A stretch of 64,000 nt of DNA from contig NZ_KI783301.1 of NCBI RefSeq assembly GCF_000510645.1, positions 3,425,788 to 3,489,787 on the forward strand. The letters run 5' to 3'. The stretch comes from Thermicanus aegyptius DSM 12793 (GTDB lineage Bacteria; Bacillota; Bacilli; Thermicanales; Thermicanaceae). Below are positions 1-8,687 of the stretch, piece after piece (position 1 is the first letter of the stretch; every line of letters starts with the position of its first letter). Under the pieces are notes generated by a model. It had not been told where the DNA came from and made no database searches. It was given only the letters and a program-made list of their open reading frames with translations. The translations under genes and the position numbers were made by a program.

Positions 1-941
1 ACAGAGACAAAATGAATCCGTTTGAGCCGCTCTCCAACCGCTACATCAGGGAGGAGCAAGGCCAGGATGGGCGCAGGCAAAGCGGATATGAGAAGATCTG
101 CAGCCAGGGTCTCGCCTGTTCCCAGGGTAACCCAATATTGATTCTCTCTTTTTTCGATTCGATTGGCACCGGCGCCGAGAAGAATTTTTCCTTTCAGTTC
201 GTCCGCCAATTTCTCGATGATGGAGATGAGCCCACGGGATAAGCTTAAGAACACCGTCCTTTTCGCCACTTCCGGCAAACCCTCCATCTCTTTGGGAGGG
301 GGATTTCTTTTGTTCATCATCATCCCAAAGATGAGGCTTCGGTGTTTCCGTTCCATCTCCTGAAACTGCGGAAAGGTGGCTTGAAGACTTAAGGAATGCG
401 TATCTCCGGCGTAAATCCCGGCGAGGAGAGGTTCGGCAATCTGGTACAAAACCTCACTTCCCAAGCGGCGTTCTAGAAAATCACCCAGGGATTCATCTTG
501 GTCCATATTTCCCCTCGGAAGTAGGAGGTCTAAGGCTGCCCTCAACTTGCCCAAGGGGGAGACAAGACCTGTTTTCATAAAAGGACCTATCTCCGTAGGA
601 ATTCCCAGGGTTAAACCTTGGGGCATGGGATGAAGTTTTCCCTTATGGAAGATGTAAGACTTTTTTCCCTTCGGACTAGTGGCCACCAATTCCCCTTCCA
701 ATTTGAGATCTTTAATGAGCTGAAGCATCGCAGGTTTCCTGGCCAGAAAGGAATCAGGCCCCCTTTCCAAGAGAAAGCCGTCCCTTCTCTTCGTCATCAC
801 CTTTCCCCCCAGGCGGTCATCCCGCTCTACCACCGTAATTTCAAGGGGAAGCCCTTTTTCCTTCGACCACTTCTCTAAATAAAAGGCAGCGGTTAGACCG
901 GTAATGCCTCCTCCCAGCACCACCGCTTTCTTTCTGATCAT
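1..941 (-). CDS. hemY: Protoporphyrinogen/coproporphyrinogen oxidase, 3' end beyond window
   Basis: FAD-dependent oxidase that in Gram-positive bacteria converts coproporphyrinogen III to coproporphyrin III (also called CgoX). About 313 codons are present and the C-terminus lies outside the window. The start ATG at 941 follows a GGAAAGGA ribosome site and opens with the dinucleotide-binding motif VVLGGGITGL (residues 7-16), then VERDDRLGGK and the substrate-domain segment LLERGPDSF, all typical of the family. It is the third gene of hemE-hemH-hemY, 80 bp after hemH. Oxidase identity is secure from motifs and neighbours. The coproporphyrin rather than protoporphyrin substrate is inferred from the Firmicute context. 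Confidence 0.93.
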   Translation of the reverse strand, partial: MIRKKAVVLGGGITGLTAAFYLEKWSKEKGLPLEITVVERDDRLGGKVMTKRRDGFLLERGPDSFLARKPAMLQLIKDLKLEGELVATSPKGKKSYIFHKGKLHPMPQGLTLGIPTEIGPFMKTGLVSPLGKLRAALDLLLPRGNMDQDESLGDFLERRLGSEVLYQIAEPLLAGIYAGDTHSLSLQATFPQFQEMERKHRSLIFGMMMNKRNPPPKEMEGLPEVAKRTVFLSLSRGLISIIEKLADELKGKILLGAGANRIEKRENQYWVTLGTGETLAADLLISALPAPILALLLPDVAVGERLKRIHFVS

Positions 942-1021
942 TCCTTTCCGCCTTCTTTCTTTATCTTTGTAAGATAAATTTTATCACAAGGAATGAACTT
1001 CCTTTCTCCATTGAGGAACGA

Positions 1022-1948
1022 TTAAATAAGCGTGTAGGCCGCTTTGATCACCTCATCGGCGAGGGTATCGATAAAACGGGGATCGGTACCCGGCATGGCG
1101 GTCCTTTCCAGATGGATTCCCACCTCTTCCGCTTTTCGCTTCGCATCGAGATCCAAATCATAAAGAATCTCCAAGTGTTCGCTTACAAACCCGATGGGCG
1201 CCGTCAGGACGGCCTTTACCCCCTCATTTTTTAATGCGGGGATTACTTCCAAAATATCCGGACCTAGCCACGGTTCAGGGGTTTGTCCTGCGGATTGCCA
1301 GACAAAACGCCACGAGGCGATCTTCTCTTTTTCCCCGACGGCTTTGGCCGTTGCCATCAGTTCGTCCATATAAGGATCCCCTGATTGAAGGATCCGAGCG
1401 GGCAGGCTATGGGCGGAAAAAAGGAGAAGGGGGTTTTCCCCCTCGGTAAAAAGAGTGAATGCTCTTCTTACCAACTCCCCCCATAGTTCGATGAAACGGG
1501 GGTGAAGGCCATACCGTTTTACAAAGGCCATCCGTACTCCGAGGCGATTTGCTTCTGTCTCTGCCCTCCTTATGTATTCCCCGATGCTCATCTGGGAAAA
1601 ATGGGGGGCAAGCACAATCCCAACCGCTTCCGAAACTCCCTCTTCCCGCATTTTGGCGATGCCTTCCTCAATAAAGGGATGAGTGTGGCGCAGTCCTTGG
1701 TATACTTCAAAAGAAAAAGGCATATCCGCTTCAGATAATCGTTGTTTTAATGCCTCCGCTTGCTTGTCGGTCTCTTTCCGAAGGGGAAAGACTCCTCCAA
1801 TCGCCTCATATTTTCCTTTTAATGCCATTAATTGTTCCTCGGTAGGAGGCCTTCCGTGCCGAATATGGGTATAATACGCCTCTACTTCTTCCATGCCTGC
1901 CGGAGTACCATAGGACATCACGAGTACCCCGATTTTCCTTCTATCCAC
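1022..1948 (-). CDS. hemH: Ferrochelatase (coproporphyrin ferrochelatase, CpfC type)
   Basis: Inserts Fe2+ into coproporphyrin III in the Gram-positive heme pathway; soluble cytosolic enzyme, 308 aa, the usual length of the monofunctional Firmicute form. Seen directly: YGTP with Tyr13, which in the B. subtilis family member is the axial ligand; the catalytic His180 in SAHSLP; and the acidic pair Glu257/Glu260 in FVSEHLEILYDLD. Start GTG at 1948 follows GGGGAG. It overlaps the hemE stop by 8 nt, so translation is probably coupled. No Fe-S cluster cysteine motif is present, again as in Bacillus. Confidence 0.95.
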   Translation of the reverse strand: MDRRKIGVLVMSYGTPAGMEEVEAYYTHIRHGRPPTEEQLMALKGKYEAIGGVFPLRKETDKQAEALKQRLSEADMPFSFEVYQGLRHTHPFIEEGIAKMREEGVSEAVGIVLAPHFSQMSIGEYIRRAETEANRLGVRMAFVKRYGLHPRFIELWGELVRRAFTLFTEGENPLLLFSAHSLPARILQSGDPYMDELMATAKAVGEKEKIASWRFVWQSAGQTPEPWLGPDILEVIPALKNEGVKAVLTAPIGFVSEHLEILYDLDLDAKRKAEEVGIHLERTAMPGTDPRFIDTLADEVIKAAYTLI

Positions 1949-3002
1949 GAACGGCTCCCCCCTCCTTCAGTCTCTCTCCGGAATAATGATGCACCCACTC
2001 CGTCAGTGCCTTCACCTTATCCAAGTCTGCTTCAGGAAATAGGCCGTGCCCTAAGTTAAAAATATACCCCGGCGCTTCCATCCCTTCATCCAGGATCTCC
2101 TTCGCATATTCCTGAATAACCGGGAAAGGGGCGGTTAAGAGCATCGGGTCGAGATTCCCCTGAATGGAAAAACCTCCTCCCGTTCTTCTCCTTCCCTCCC
2201 GAATGGAGACCCGCCAGTCTAACCCGATCACATCCGCCTTGATCTCGCGCAGGGTGGGGAGAATCTCTCCGGAACTTACTCCCGGAAAATAGATCTTCGG
2301 CTGGGGAAGATCTTCAAGAGAAATGAAAATCCGCCGGATGTATGGCAGAACATAGCGGGTGTAATCTTTCGGTGAAAGGGCTCCCACCCAACTGTCAAAA
2401 AGCTGGACCGCGTCGGCCCCTGCCAGGATTTGCGCCCTGAGATAGGAGGAAACCATCTCCGTTAGACGTTCCATCAGCGCTTCCCAAACCTCTTTCGCCC
2501 CGTACATCAATTCTTTTGTTCGTATGTAGTTTCTTGATGGTTTCCCTTCAATCAGGTAGCTGGCAATCGTAAAAGGGGCACCGGCAAAACCGATCAACGG
2601 AACGGTGAGTTCCTTATGCAAAATATGGATGGTATCAAGGATATGGGGAAGATCACCTTCTGCATCAAAGGGCCGCATCCTCTTCACATCCTCCAGGGTG
2701 CGAATCGGATGGGGAATCACCGGTCCGATTTCCTTCACGATGTGAAACTCTATCCCCAACGATTCTACCGGATTCATGATATCAGAGTAGAGAATGGCCG
2801 CATCCACCCCTAATTTATGCACCGGCATCATCGTAATCTGCGCGGCCAATTCCGGATTTCTGGAGATTTCAAGAAGCGTATACTTCTCCTTAATCTTCCT
2901 GTATTCCGGGTCAAAACGGCCCGCCTGCCTCATGTACCAGACCGGAATCTGGTCTACCTCTTCCTTCCGGCAAGCCCGGAGAAAACGGTCGTTTTTTAGC
3001 AT
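1941..3002 (-). CDS. hemE: Uroporphyrinogen decarboxylase
   Basis: Decarboxylates the four acetate side chains of uroporphyrinogen III to give coproporphyrinogen III; first gene of the hemEHY operon. The signature PVWYMRQAGRFDPEY lies near residues 20-34 and the second family signature around GFAGAPFTIASYLIEG is intact. I chose ATG 3002 (353 aa, family length) because GGGAAAGGA sits just upstream; a longer reading frame opens at 3068 but its extra 22 residues are not family-like. A sigma-A-type promoter is visible at 3034-3062. The stop overlaps the hemH start. Confidence 0.95.
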   Translation of the reverse strand: MLKNDRFLRACRKEEVDQIPVWYMRQAGRFDPEYRKIKEKYTLLEISRNPELAAQITMMPVHKLGVDAAILYSDIMNPVESLGIEFHIVKEIGPVIPHPIRTLEDVKRMRPFDAEGDLPHILDTIHILHKELTVPLIGFAGAPFTIASYLIEGKPSRNYIRTKELMYGAKEVWEALMERLTEMVSSYLRAQILAGADAVQLFDSWVGALSPKDYTRYVLPYIRRIFISLEDLPQPKIYFPGVSSGEILPTLREIKADVIGLDWRVSIREGRRRTGGGFSIQGNLDPMLLTAPFPVIQEYAKEILDEGMEAPGYIFNLGHGLFPEADLDKVKALTEWVHHYSGERLKEGGAVRG

Positions 3003-3033
3003 TCCTTTCCCTCTTTCTTGGCACCTATAGCTT

Positions 3034-3062
3034 ATTATGCCTGTTTTACATAGTGGAAACAA
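3034..3062 (-). promoter_or_regulatory. Candidate promoter of hemEHY
   Basis: On the minus strand TTGTTT (3057-3062), a 17-bp spacer and CATAAT (3034-3039) precede the hemE ribosome site by about 20 bp. Spacing is ideal and both boxes match the vegetative consensus in four to five of six positions. Confidence 0.6.
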
Positions 3063-3099
3063 CCTCAAACCCCGTTAAAGTTTTTACAACATCGTGGCT

Positions 3100-3978
3100 T
3101 TAAGGTTTTATATCCGGTTCTATATGAACATGAACTTCTATCACCGCCGCTTCTCTCATGAGCTGCTTCTCAATCCGATCGGCGATATCATGGCTCTCTA
3201 CTGTGGTAAGGAAGGGATCGACCGTTACCTTTACATCCAAAACCACCCGATTCCCCATGCTTCGGGCCTTTATATCCAGAACTTCCCGAACCCCCGCCGT
3301 GGCGGAGACTTTTTTCCGATATTCTTTCAAGCGGTCCTCCTCAAATCCGTCGGATAGGGCATGGGCCGCCTCCCGGAAGATATCCCAAGCAGTCTTTAGA
3401 ATAATCAGTCCGATGACGGTGGCTGTAAAAGGATCTAGCCAAGGAAAGCCAAAAAAGGAACCCATAACCCCTATAAATGTGCCGACGCTCACCAGGGCAT
3501 CGGAACGGTTATCATAAGCGGCGGCGAGCAGCGCCTGATTCTTAATCTTCTCCCCCAGATGGCGGTTATAGCGGTAAACCCCATAAATGACCATCGCTCC
3601 AGCCAACGCGGTCCAGCCGGCCAACATATCGGGATGTTCCAACTTGGGGGAAAAGATCTTCGGAATGGCTTGACGCAGGACATCAACCCCCACAGCCGTC
3701 ATAAAAAAGGAGGCGATTAAAGCGGCGATGGTCTCTGCCCGCAAATGGCCGTAAGGGTGATTCTCATCCGGGGGTTTCCGGGCAATGCGAAGTCCGATTA
3801 AAACCGTAACTGAAGTAAAGATATCGGAAATATTATTTAATCCATCGGCATAGAGGGCTTCCGACTGGGCGAAAATCCCAACGAAGAGTTTTACCACCGA
3901 AAGCAGGACATACGCGACTAGAGACAAAAGCGCCCCTTTTTCCCCCTTGCGAATGTCCTGGTATGCATCTGTCATCAT
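3100..3978 (-). CDS. Cation diffusion facilitator exporter, probably Mn2+-type
   Basis: 292-aa six-helix membrane transporter of the CDF family with a C-terminal cytoplasmic domain (about residues 205-290) ending in HVHIEP. The helix-2 site reads Asp45-x-x-x-Asn49 within ADGLNNISD, and the helix-5 site reads Asp156-x-x-x-Asp160 (DNRSD); HPYGH lies at 74-78. Zinc-selective members carry His-x-x-x-Asp here, whereas the manganese exporters MneP/MneS carry Asp-rich sites, so Mn2+ (possibly Fe2+) efflux is the better guess. It sits alone between hemE and a DUF624 gene. Two adjacent ATGs (3978 and 3975) are possible starts. CDF family membership is secure; the metal is inferred. Confidence 0.88.
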   Translation of the reverse strand: MMTDAYQDIRKGEKGALLSLVAYVLLSVVKLFVGIFAQSEALYADGLNNISDIFTSVTVLIGLRIARKPPDENHPYGHLRAETIAALIASFFMTAVGVDVLRQAIPKIFSPKLEHPDMLAGWTALAGAMVIYGVYRYNRHLGEKIKNQALLAAAYDNRSDALVSVGTFIGVMGSFFGFPWLDPFTATVIGLIILKTAWDIFREAAHALSDGFEEDRLKEYRKKVSATAGVREVLDIKARSMGNRVVLDVKVTVDPFLTTVESHDIADRIEKQLMREAAVIEVHVHIEPDIKP

Positions 3979-4126
3979 TGTTCATCTCCCGTGTTTTCAT
4001 ACCTTCCTATCTTACCAAGTCCGAATCGTGTGGGTCTATAGCAACATTTTTTGCCAATTCCAATTTCTCGAAAGCCGTTCTGGCGCTATCATACCCCGCC
4101 TGTACTAAAATCAGCGATTTTCCCCA

Positions 4127-4930
4127 TTATTCCTCCTGATTCGGGTTTACCGGAGACCCCTCTCCTCTCAGTTTATCCAGAGTTTCCTGGGGTTCCAAGG
4201 ATCCCTGCCCTTCCGCCGATTTCTCCGCGTTTCCCCCCTCTTTCTCCGTCAGGCGCAGATAATTTTTATGAAAGATCCAATAGGAGAAAAGAGATAAAAG
4301 GCTTCCTGTGAAAAAGGCGAGCAAAAAGGTGAAATAGAAGACCGAAATAAAGAGGAGAACAAGAGAAATGAGGAGGAGGGAAAGGGCTCTTAGTGGGCTT
4401 ATAAGGGTGATGAGCAAAGAATTTTTGATCAACGTCCAAAATTTCACCTGAAAATGAACCAACGAGGAAAAGAAGAAAGGAAGCGAAGTGATGAGAAACA
4501 GCAGGAGAAAACCTGTGACATAAGCCAGAGCCTTAAATAATCCGGGCTGCTGCCAATAAAAATAAAAATTGACCCCTAAAACCAAACCGGCTAGGAGGTA
4601 GAGGCATCCGCCTAAGAAACTGTACCCATAGTTTTCCTTGTACCCCCTGAAAAAGGTACGAAATAGGGGTACATCCTCTTGCCCGATGACCCACTTCCGG
4701 GCTACCGCGAACGAAGCGGCGGTGGAGGGGAAAAAGAAGATCGGAGAGAGGAGTCCCATCCAGAAAAGGACCGGAGGATAGGAAGGGGGCCCGGAAAGGA
4801 GGAGAAGGACCAGAAAGAAAAAGGGAAACGCCGTAAAAATCCACAGGAGATTAAGCGCACTAAGACGCATGATCCATTCGGAGATTCGGTAAAGCCCTCC
4901 CATAAAACCGCCTTGTTCCATACGTTTCAT
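4127..4930 (-). CDS. YesL-like DUF624 integral membrane protein
   Basis: 267 aa (264 if the better-spaced ATG at 4921 is used, since AGAAGG lies about 10 nt before it). The N-terminal stretch GGLYRISEWIMRLSALNLLW is the recognisable DUF624/YesL signature, followed by five to six hydrophobic helices and a charged tail. Family members often neighbour sugar ABC transporters, but no such genes are here, so function is unknown. No operon partner: flanking gaps are 148 bp and 322 bp. Confidence 0.8.
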   Translation of the reverse strand: MKRMEQGGFMGGLYRISEWIMRLSALNLLWIFTAFPFFFLVLLLLSGPPSYPPVLFWMGLLSPIFFFPSTAASFAVARKWVIGQEDVPLFRTFFRGYKENYGYSFLGGCLYLLAGLVLGVNFYFYWQQPGLFKALAYVTGFLLLFLITSLPFFFSSLVHFQVKFWTLIKNSLLITLISPLRALSLLLISLVLLFISVFYFTFLLAFFTGSLLSLFSYWIFHKNYLRLTEKEGGNAEKSAEGQGSLEPQETLDKLRGEGSPVNPNQEE

Positions 4931-5252
4931 CCCTTCTTGTTTAACGTACCGCTTCTATTTTTACCATTCCATCTCTCGTCATCTGCTTTCGGGAGCCATA
5001 TCCCATCCAACAGGAAATCATTTGACATGGTTTACTTTTTATACTATCACATTTATGGCCCTCCATGAAGTACATGCATGACGGCAGCATGACTCGCTGA
5101 AATGCTTTTAACAAAATGCATGAGTCCGCCGAATATTAAGAGAGTGTAAATCTATTTTTAAGTTTCTGATAAAGTGGTTCATTTTTGCAAATCGCTGATG
5201 AATAATACTCTTGTAATCTCTTGATAGAATTTATAGCCAAGGAGGAATCGCT
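4931..5252. other. Intergenic region, divergent promoters
   Basis: 322 bp between two divergently read genes. GCATGA occurs three times (about 5073, 5089 and 5118). A strong AAGGAGG ribosome site at 5238-5244 serves the TTG start at 5253. I find no clear PhoP-box repeat and no convincing -35/-10 pair. No small gene is visible. Confidence 0.5.
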
Positions 5253-7463
5253 TTGAAAAACGGAAAGAAGTGGATCGCATTGGCTCTTGCCACGGGGCTT
5301 ATGCTTCCTTCCATCCTTCCCTTTCGCGGCGAAGCACAGGAAACCATCCCTGTGAAATCGGTCCGCTTCATCGGGATGGATGCGCCAAAGACGGTGGAGC
5401 AGATGGCGGCGCCGTACTCGGCGGCCAAGTTTGAGGTCACCTATGCGGACGGGACGAAGAAAACCTTCCCCCTCTCCTACAAGCTGCTTTATAAGACCAA
5501 TGACGCTTTGGCCAACAAAAACGGTCAGAAGTTCCCCATCGGAACCCCCCTCGATGCCAATGGGAATCCGATGAAGGACAAGAGCAAAGACGGATTGGAT
5601 GTCTATTACATCTCCGATGCCCCTGATGCCAATAGCCTCCTCCAACCGATCGACGGCCAGCTCTACTTGGTTACCCATCAAGAGTATACGTCCATGGATG
5701 CGGCAGGCAAGGATGCTTGGAGGAGAGTTCCCGCTTCCATCAATCTGGCCCGCTTAGAACAAAATATGCAGACGGGAGAACTCCGGGTCGTCACCGTGGA
5801 TAAAATAAACACCGCCGATGCCAACGGAATCTGGGTTCCCTGCAACGGTTCCCTTTCTCCCTGGAACACCCATCTAAGCTCCGAAGAGTATGAACCCGAC
5901 GCCCGTCAAGTGGAGCTGGAACGGAAATTGGACGCGCAAGCGAAACAAGTGCGAATCGACAAAGGGGAATTTGACAAGACCAATACCTTCTCCTTCGCCC
6001 GGCTTTATTATGGGGATGAAACGAAGGCAAATCCGTATCTTTATGGATATATTCCTGAAGTAACGGTCTATCCTGACGGTTCCACCAAGGTGGTGAAGCA
6101 TTACAGCACCGGTCGCAAATCAAACGAAATCATGGTGATGATGCCCGACAACCGGACCGCCTACTTTGGGGATGACGGCGATTATACCACGCTCTTCATG
6201 TATGTGGCCGACAATGAAAAAGACCTTTCTGCAGGCACCCTCTATGCGGCCAGATACCATCAAACGAGCGCCGAGAACGGCGGACAAGGGACCCTCGAAT
6301 GGATCAAGTTGGGACATGCCACCGATGCAGAAGTGGAAGAGATGGCGAAGAAGTATTCCTTCAGCGATATCTTCGAAACCTCTGCCGGTCCGAAGGAAGG
6401 CTTCACGGCCATCAAACAGTATTCCGCCCTTAATTCCGACAGCGGCGCTGTGGAATATCTGAAGGTAAAACCGGGAATGGAGAAGGCGGCCGCATTCTTG
6501 GAATCCCGCCGCTATGCGGCTTTGCTTGGCGCCACTTCGGAGTTTAACAAAATGGAAGGGGTCGCTGTTAATCCCAAAGATAAAAAAGTATATGTCGCCC
6601 TCTCCGATGTGAGCAAAGGGATGGAAAAAAACGAGAAAGACCCCGTCGACCACATCCAAGTGGCCAAGAATAAAGCCGGCGGTGTGTATGAGCTGGCATT
6701 AGCCGGTGGGCAGAAAGATAAAACAGGAGATCCCATCAGCAGCGCCTATGTGGCCACCTCGATGAAAGCCCTCCTCCTTGGGGAACCGCTAAAGGAGGGA
6801 GATGCGTATGGAAATACGGCAAATCCGGACAAAATCGCCAACCCTGACAACCTGAGCTATTCCGAAGCGATGAATACCCTCTTCATCGGGGAAGATAGCG
6901 GTATGCACACCAACAACTATGTATGGGCTTATCATTTGAGCACGAAGGAACTCTCCCGCATCCTCTCCATTCCCGCAGGGGCTGAGGCAACCGGCCTACA
7001 GGCAGTTGACAACCGCAACGGGTTCTCCTATGTGATGAGCAATTTCCAACATCCTGGGGATGGCGTTGCCGGCAGAAAGATCACCGCCGTGGATCCGGCA
7101 GCCCTTGTAAAAGCATTGGAACAATCTCCCTTTGGCATCATGAAGGCCGGTGGAGTCGGATACCTCCAAGGAGTAACCTTAGCCGCATTGGAGAAAGATG
7201 CAAATCAACCCGTTCAAACGATACCGCCCGTTACCCATCCGCCCATAAATGTGCCACCGGTTACACAACCCTTCAAGCCCAATCCGCCTTTAACCTCTAC
7301 ACCGGCTAAAAAAGTGGTGGAATACGTGGTAAAACCGGGTGATGTCCTATGGAAGATCGGCAGGAAATACGGGGTTGATTGGCATGTCATCGCAGAATAC
7401 AACCATCTGAAAAACCCCCACCTGATTCTTGTTGGCCAGAAGCTCCTCATCCCGTTAAATTAA
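5253..7463 (+). CDS. Secreted PhoX-family (DUF839) phosphatase-like protein with C-terminal LysM
   Basis: 736 aa; TTG start 9 nt after AAGGAGG. Residues 1-29 form a Sec-type signal peptide (KNGKK, then a hydrophobic run, likely cleavage near GEA-QE) with no twin-arginine motif. The body (about 35-650) matches the PhoX/DUF839 beta-propeller family: EFNKMEGVAVNPKDKKVYVA, then DNLSYSEAMNTLFIGEDSG followed by NNYVWAY, and SNFQHPGDG. A Pro-rich linker (about 652-685) leads to one LysM domain (about 689-736: VVKPGDVLWKIGRKYGVD...PHLILVGQKLLIP) that should bind peptidoglycan. Classical PhoX enzymes are Ca/Fe phosphomonoesterases exported by Tat; whether this one is an active phosphatase is not shown. 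Monocistronic, followed by a terminator. Confidence 0.82.
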   Translation: MKNGKKWIALALATGLMLPSILPFRGEAQETIPVKSVRFIGMDAPKTVEQMAAPYSAAKFEVTYADGTKKTFPLSYKLLYKTNDALANKNGQKFPIGTPLDANGNPMKDKSKDGLDVYYISDAPDANSLLQPIDGQLYLVTHQEYTSMDAAGKDAWRRVPASINLARLEQNMQTGELRVVTVDKINTADANGIWVPCNGSLSPWNTHLSSEEYEPDARQVELERKLDAQAKQVRIDKGEFDKTNTFSFARLYYGDETKANPYLYGYIPEVTVYPDGSTKVVKHYSTGRKSNEIMVMMPDNRTAYFGDDGDYTTLFMYVADNEKDLSAGTLYAARYHQTSAENGGQGTLEWIKLGHATDAEVEEMAKKYSFSDIFETSAGPKEGFTAIKQYSALNSDSGAVEYLKVKPGMEKAAAFLESRRYAALLGATSEFNKMEGVAVNPKDKKVYVALSDVSKGMEKNEKDPVDHIQVAKNKAGGVYELALAGGQKDKTGDPISSAYVATSMKALLLGEPLKEGDAYGNTANPDKIANPDNLSYSEAMNTLFIGEDSGMHTNNYVWAYHLSTKELSRILSIPAGAEATGLQAVDNRNGFSYVMSNFQHPGDGVAGRKITAVDPAALVKALEQSPFGIMKAGGVGYLQGVTLAALEKDANQPVQTIPPVTHPPINVPPVTQPFKPNPPLTSTPAKKVVEYVVKPGDVLWKIGRKYGVDWHVIAEYNHLKNPHLILVGQKLLIPLN

Positions 7464-7489
7464 AAGGAACGAAATAGCCCCTTTCCGAC

Positions 7490-7526
7490 AAAAGGAAGAC
7501 CCGTCTTGCCTGGGTCTTCCTTTTCT
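7490..7526. terminator. Strong hairpin between convergent genes
   Basis: A 13-bp perfect stem (7490-7502 with 7512-7524; AAAAGGAAGACCC and its complement) with a 9-nt loop. The stem ends in A and T runs, so it can terminate both the PhoX-like gene and the convergent tdh. Confidence 0.9.
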
Positions 7527-7556
7527 TCACTCTTGCCCCCGCCTCTTCCCTTCTCC

Positions 7557-8519
7557 CTATTTCGCCATCGGCGAAAAGAACTTCTCCTTCAACTTCTTGA
7601 TCATCTCCTCAGTCATCCTTGACAAATCATATTCTGCTTTAAAGCCCCATTCTTCCATGGCTGCCGTCACATCCATGGAATTGGGCCAACTTTCGGCGAT
7701 GGCTTGCCGAATGGGATCAACTTGATAGGATAACCGAAACTCGGGAATCCACTTCCGGATCTCTGCGGCGATGCTTTCCGGATCAACGCTCATAGCCGTT
7801 ACGTTATAGGCGTTTCTGTGCTTTAACCGCTTCCCATCCGCTTCCATTAAGGTGATCACGGCCTTTATTGCGTCCGACATATACATCATATCCATGAAAG
7901 TACCCTTGGCGATATAGGAAATATATTCCCCTTTCCGTACGGCGCCCTCGTAGATCTCCACCGCATAGTCGGTCGTTCCTCCTCCAGGGGACGTTTTATA
8001 CGAGATCAACCCAGGAAAGCGAAGTCCTCGGGTATCCACCCCATATTTGAGGTAATAATAGTCGCAGAGAAGCTCCCCTGCTACTTTATTGATCCCGTAC
8101 ATGGTGGTAGGCCGTTGTATGGTCACCTGAGGGGTTTGCTCCTTCGGGGTAGTGGGGCCGAAGGAGCCGATGGAACTGGGGGTGAAGAATTGTGCGTTCC
8201 TCTCCCGGGCCACCTCCAGGGCGTTCAGTAATCCCCCCATGTTTAAATTCCATGCCCTTAAGGGATCTTTTTCCGCCGTGGCGGAGAGGAGAGCTGCCAG
8301 GTGAATGATGGTATCCACCTTATAGTTTTCCGCCAATTCCCCCATTCTTTTTCGATCCATCACATCGAGGAGCTCAAAGGGTCCGGATTCCATCACCTCC
8401 CGATCTCCTCGGCGCACGTCGGTGGCAAGGACATTCTCGGCACCATAAACATCCCTTAGAACCATCACCAGCTCAGACCCGATCTGTCCCAATGCCCCTG
8501 TGACTAAAATCCTCTTCAT
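7557..8519 (-). CDS. tdh: L-threonine 3-dehydrogenase, SDR (epimerase-like) type
   Basis: 320 aa; oxidises L-threonine to 2-amino-3-ketobutyrate with NAD+. It is an extended short-chain dehydrogenase with GALGQIG (8-14), catalytic Tyr141-x-x-x-Lys145 (YGINK) and the SSIGSFGP active-site loop. These are features of the metal-independent TDHs known from thermophiles, Flavobacterium and some bacilli, unlike the zinc MDR enzyme of E. coli and B. subtilis. Start ATG 8519 chosen because GAGGAGG lies 7 nt upstream; an in-frame GTG at 8537 would include that site. The upstream neighbour kbl supplies the next pathway step. A general NAD-dependent epimerase is the alternative, but the pairing argues for TDH. 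Confidence 0.88.
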   Translation of the reverse strand: MKRILVTGALGQIGSELVMVLRDVYGAENVLATDVRRGDREVMESGPFELLDVMDRKRMGELAENYKVDTIIHLAALLSATAEKDPLRAWNLNMGGLLNALEVARERNAQFFTPSSIGSFGPTTPKEQTPQVTIQRPTTMYGINKVAGELLCDYYYLKYGVDTRGLRFPGLISYKTSPGGGTTDYAVEIYEGAVRKGEYISYIAKGTFMDMMYMSDAIKAVITLMEADGKRLKHRNAYNVTAMSVDPESIAAEIRKWIPEFRLSYQVDPIRQAIAESWPNSMDVTAAMEEWGFKAEYDLSRMTEEMIKKLKEKFFSPMAK

Positions 8520-8687
8520 CCTTAACCTCCTCCTCACAGAAAAGCCCCATGAATCGTCACCATAACTCCTCCATCATCCCTTTGAAAAACCAAGGTTTCC
8601 TACTCAGTCCACTTTTTCACCTTTTGCCTTATCCCATCCTGTCGGCTTGGCTTAGGAAGTCCCGAGGAAACCGGTCAACTTACTTCC

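Noticed and set aside
5136-5681. 181-aa open frame antisense to the PhoX-like gene start
   Set aside because: Covers the promoter and signal peptide of a clear gene; no homology or ribosome site.
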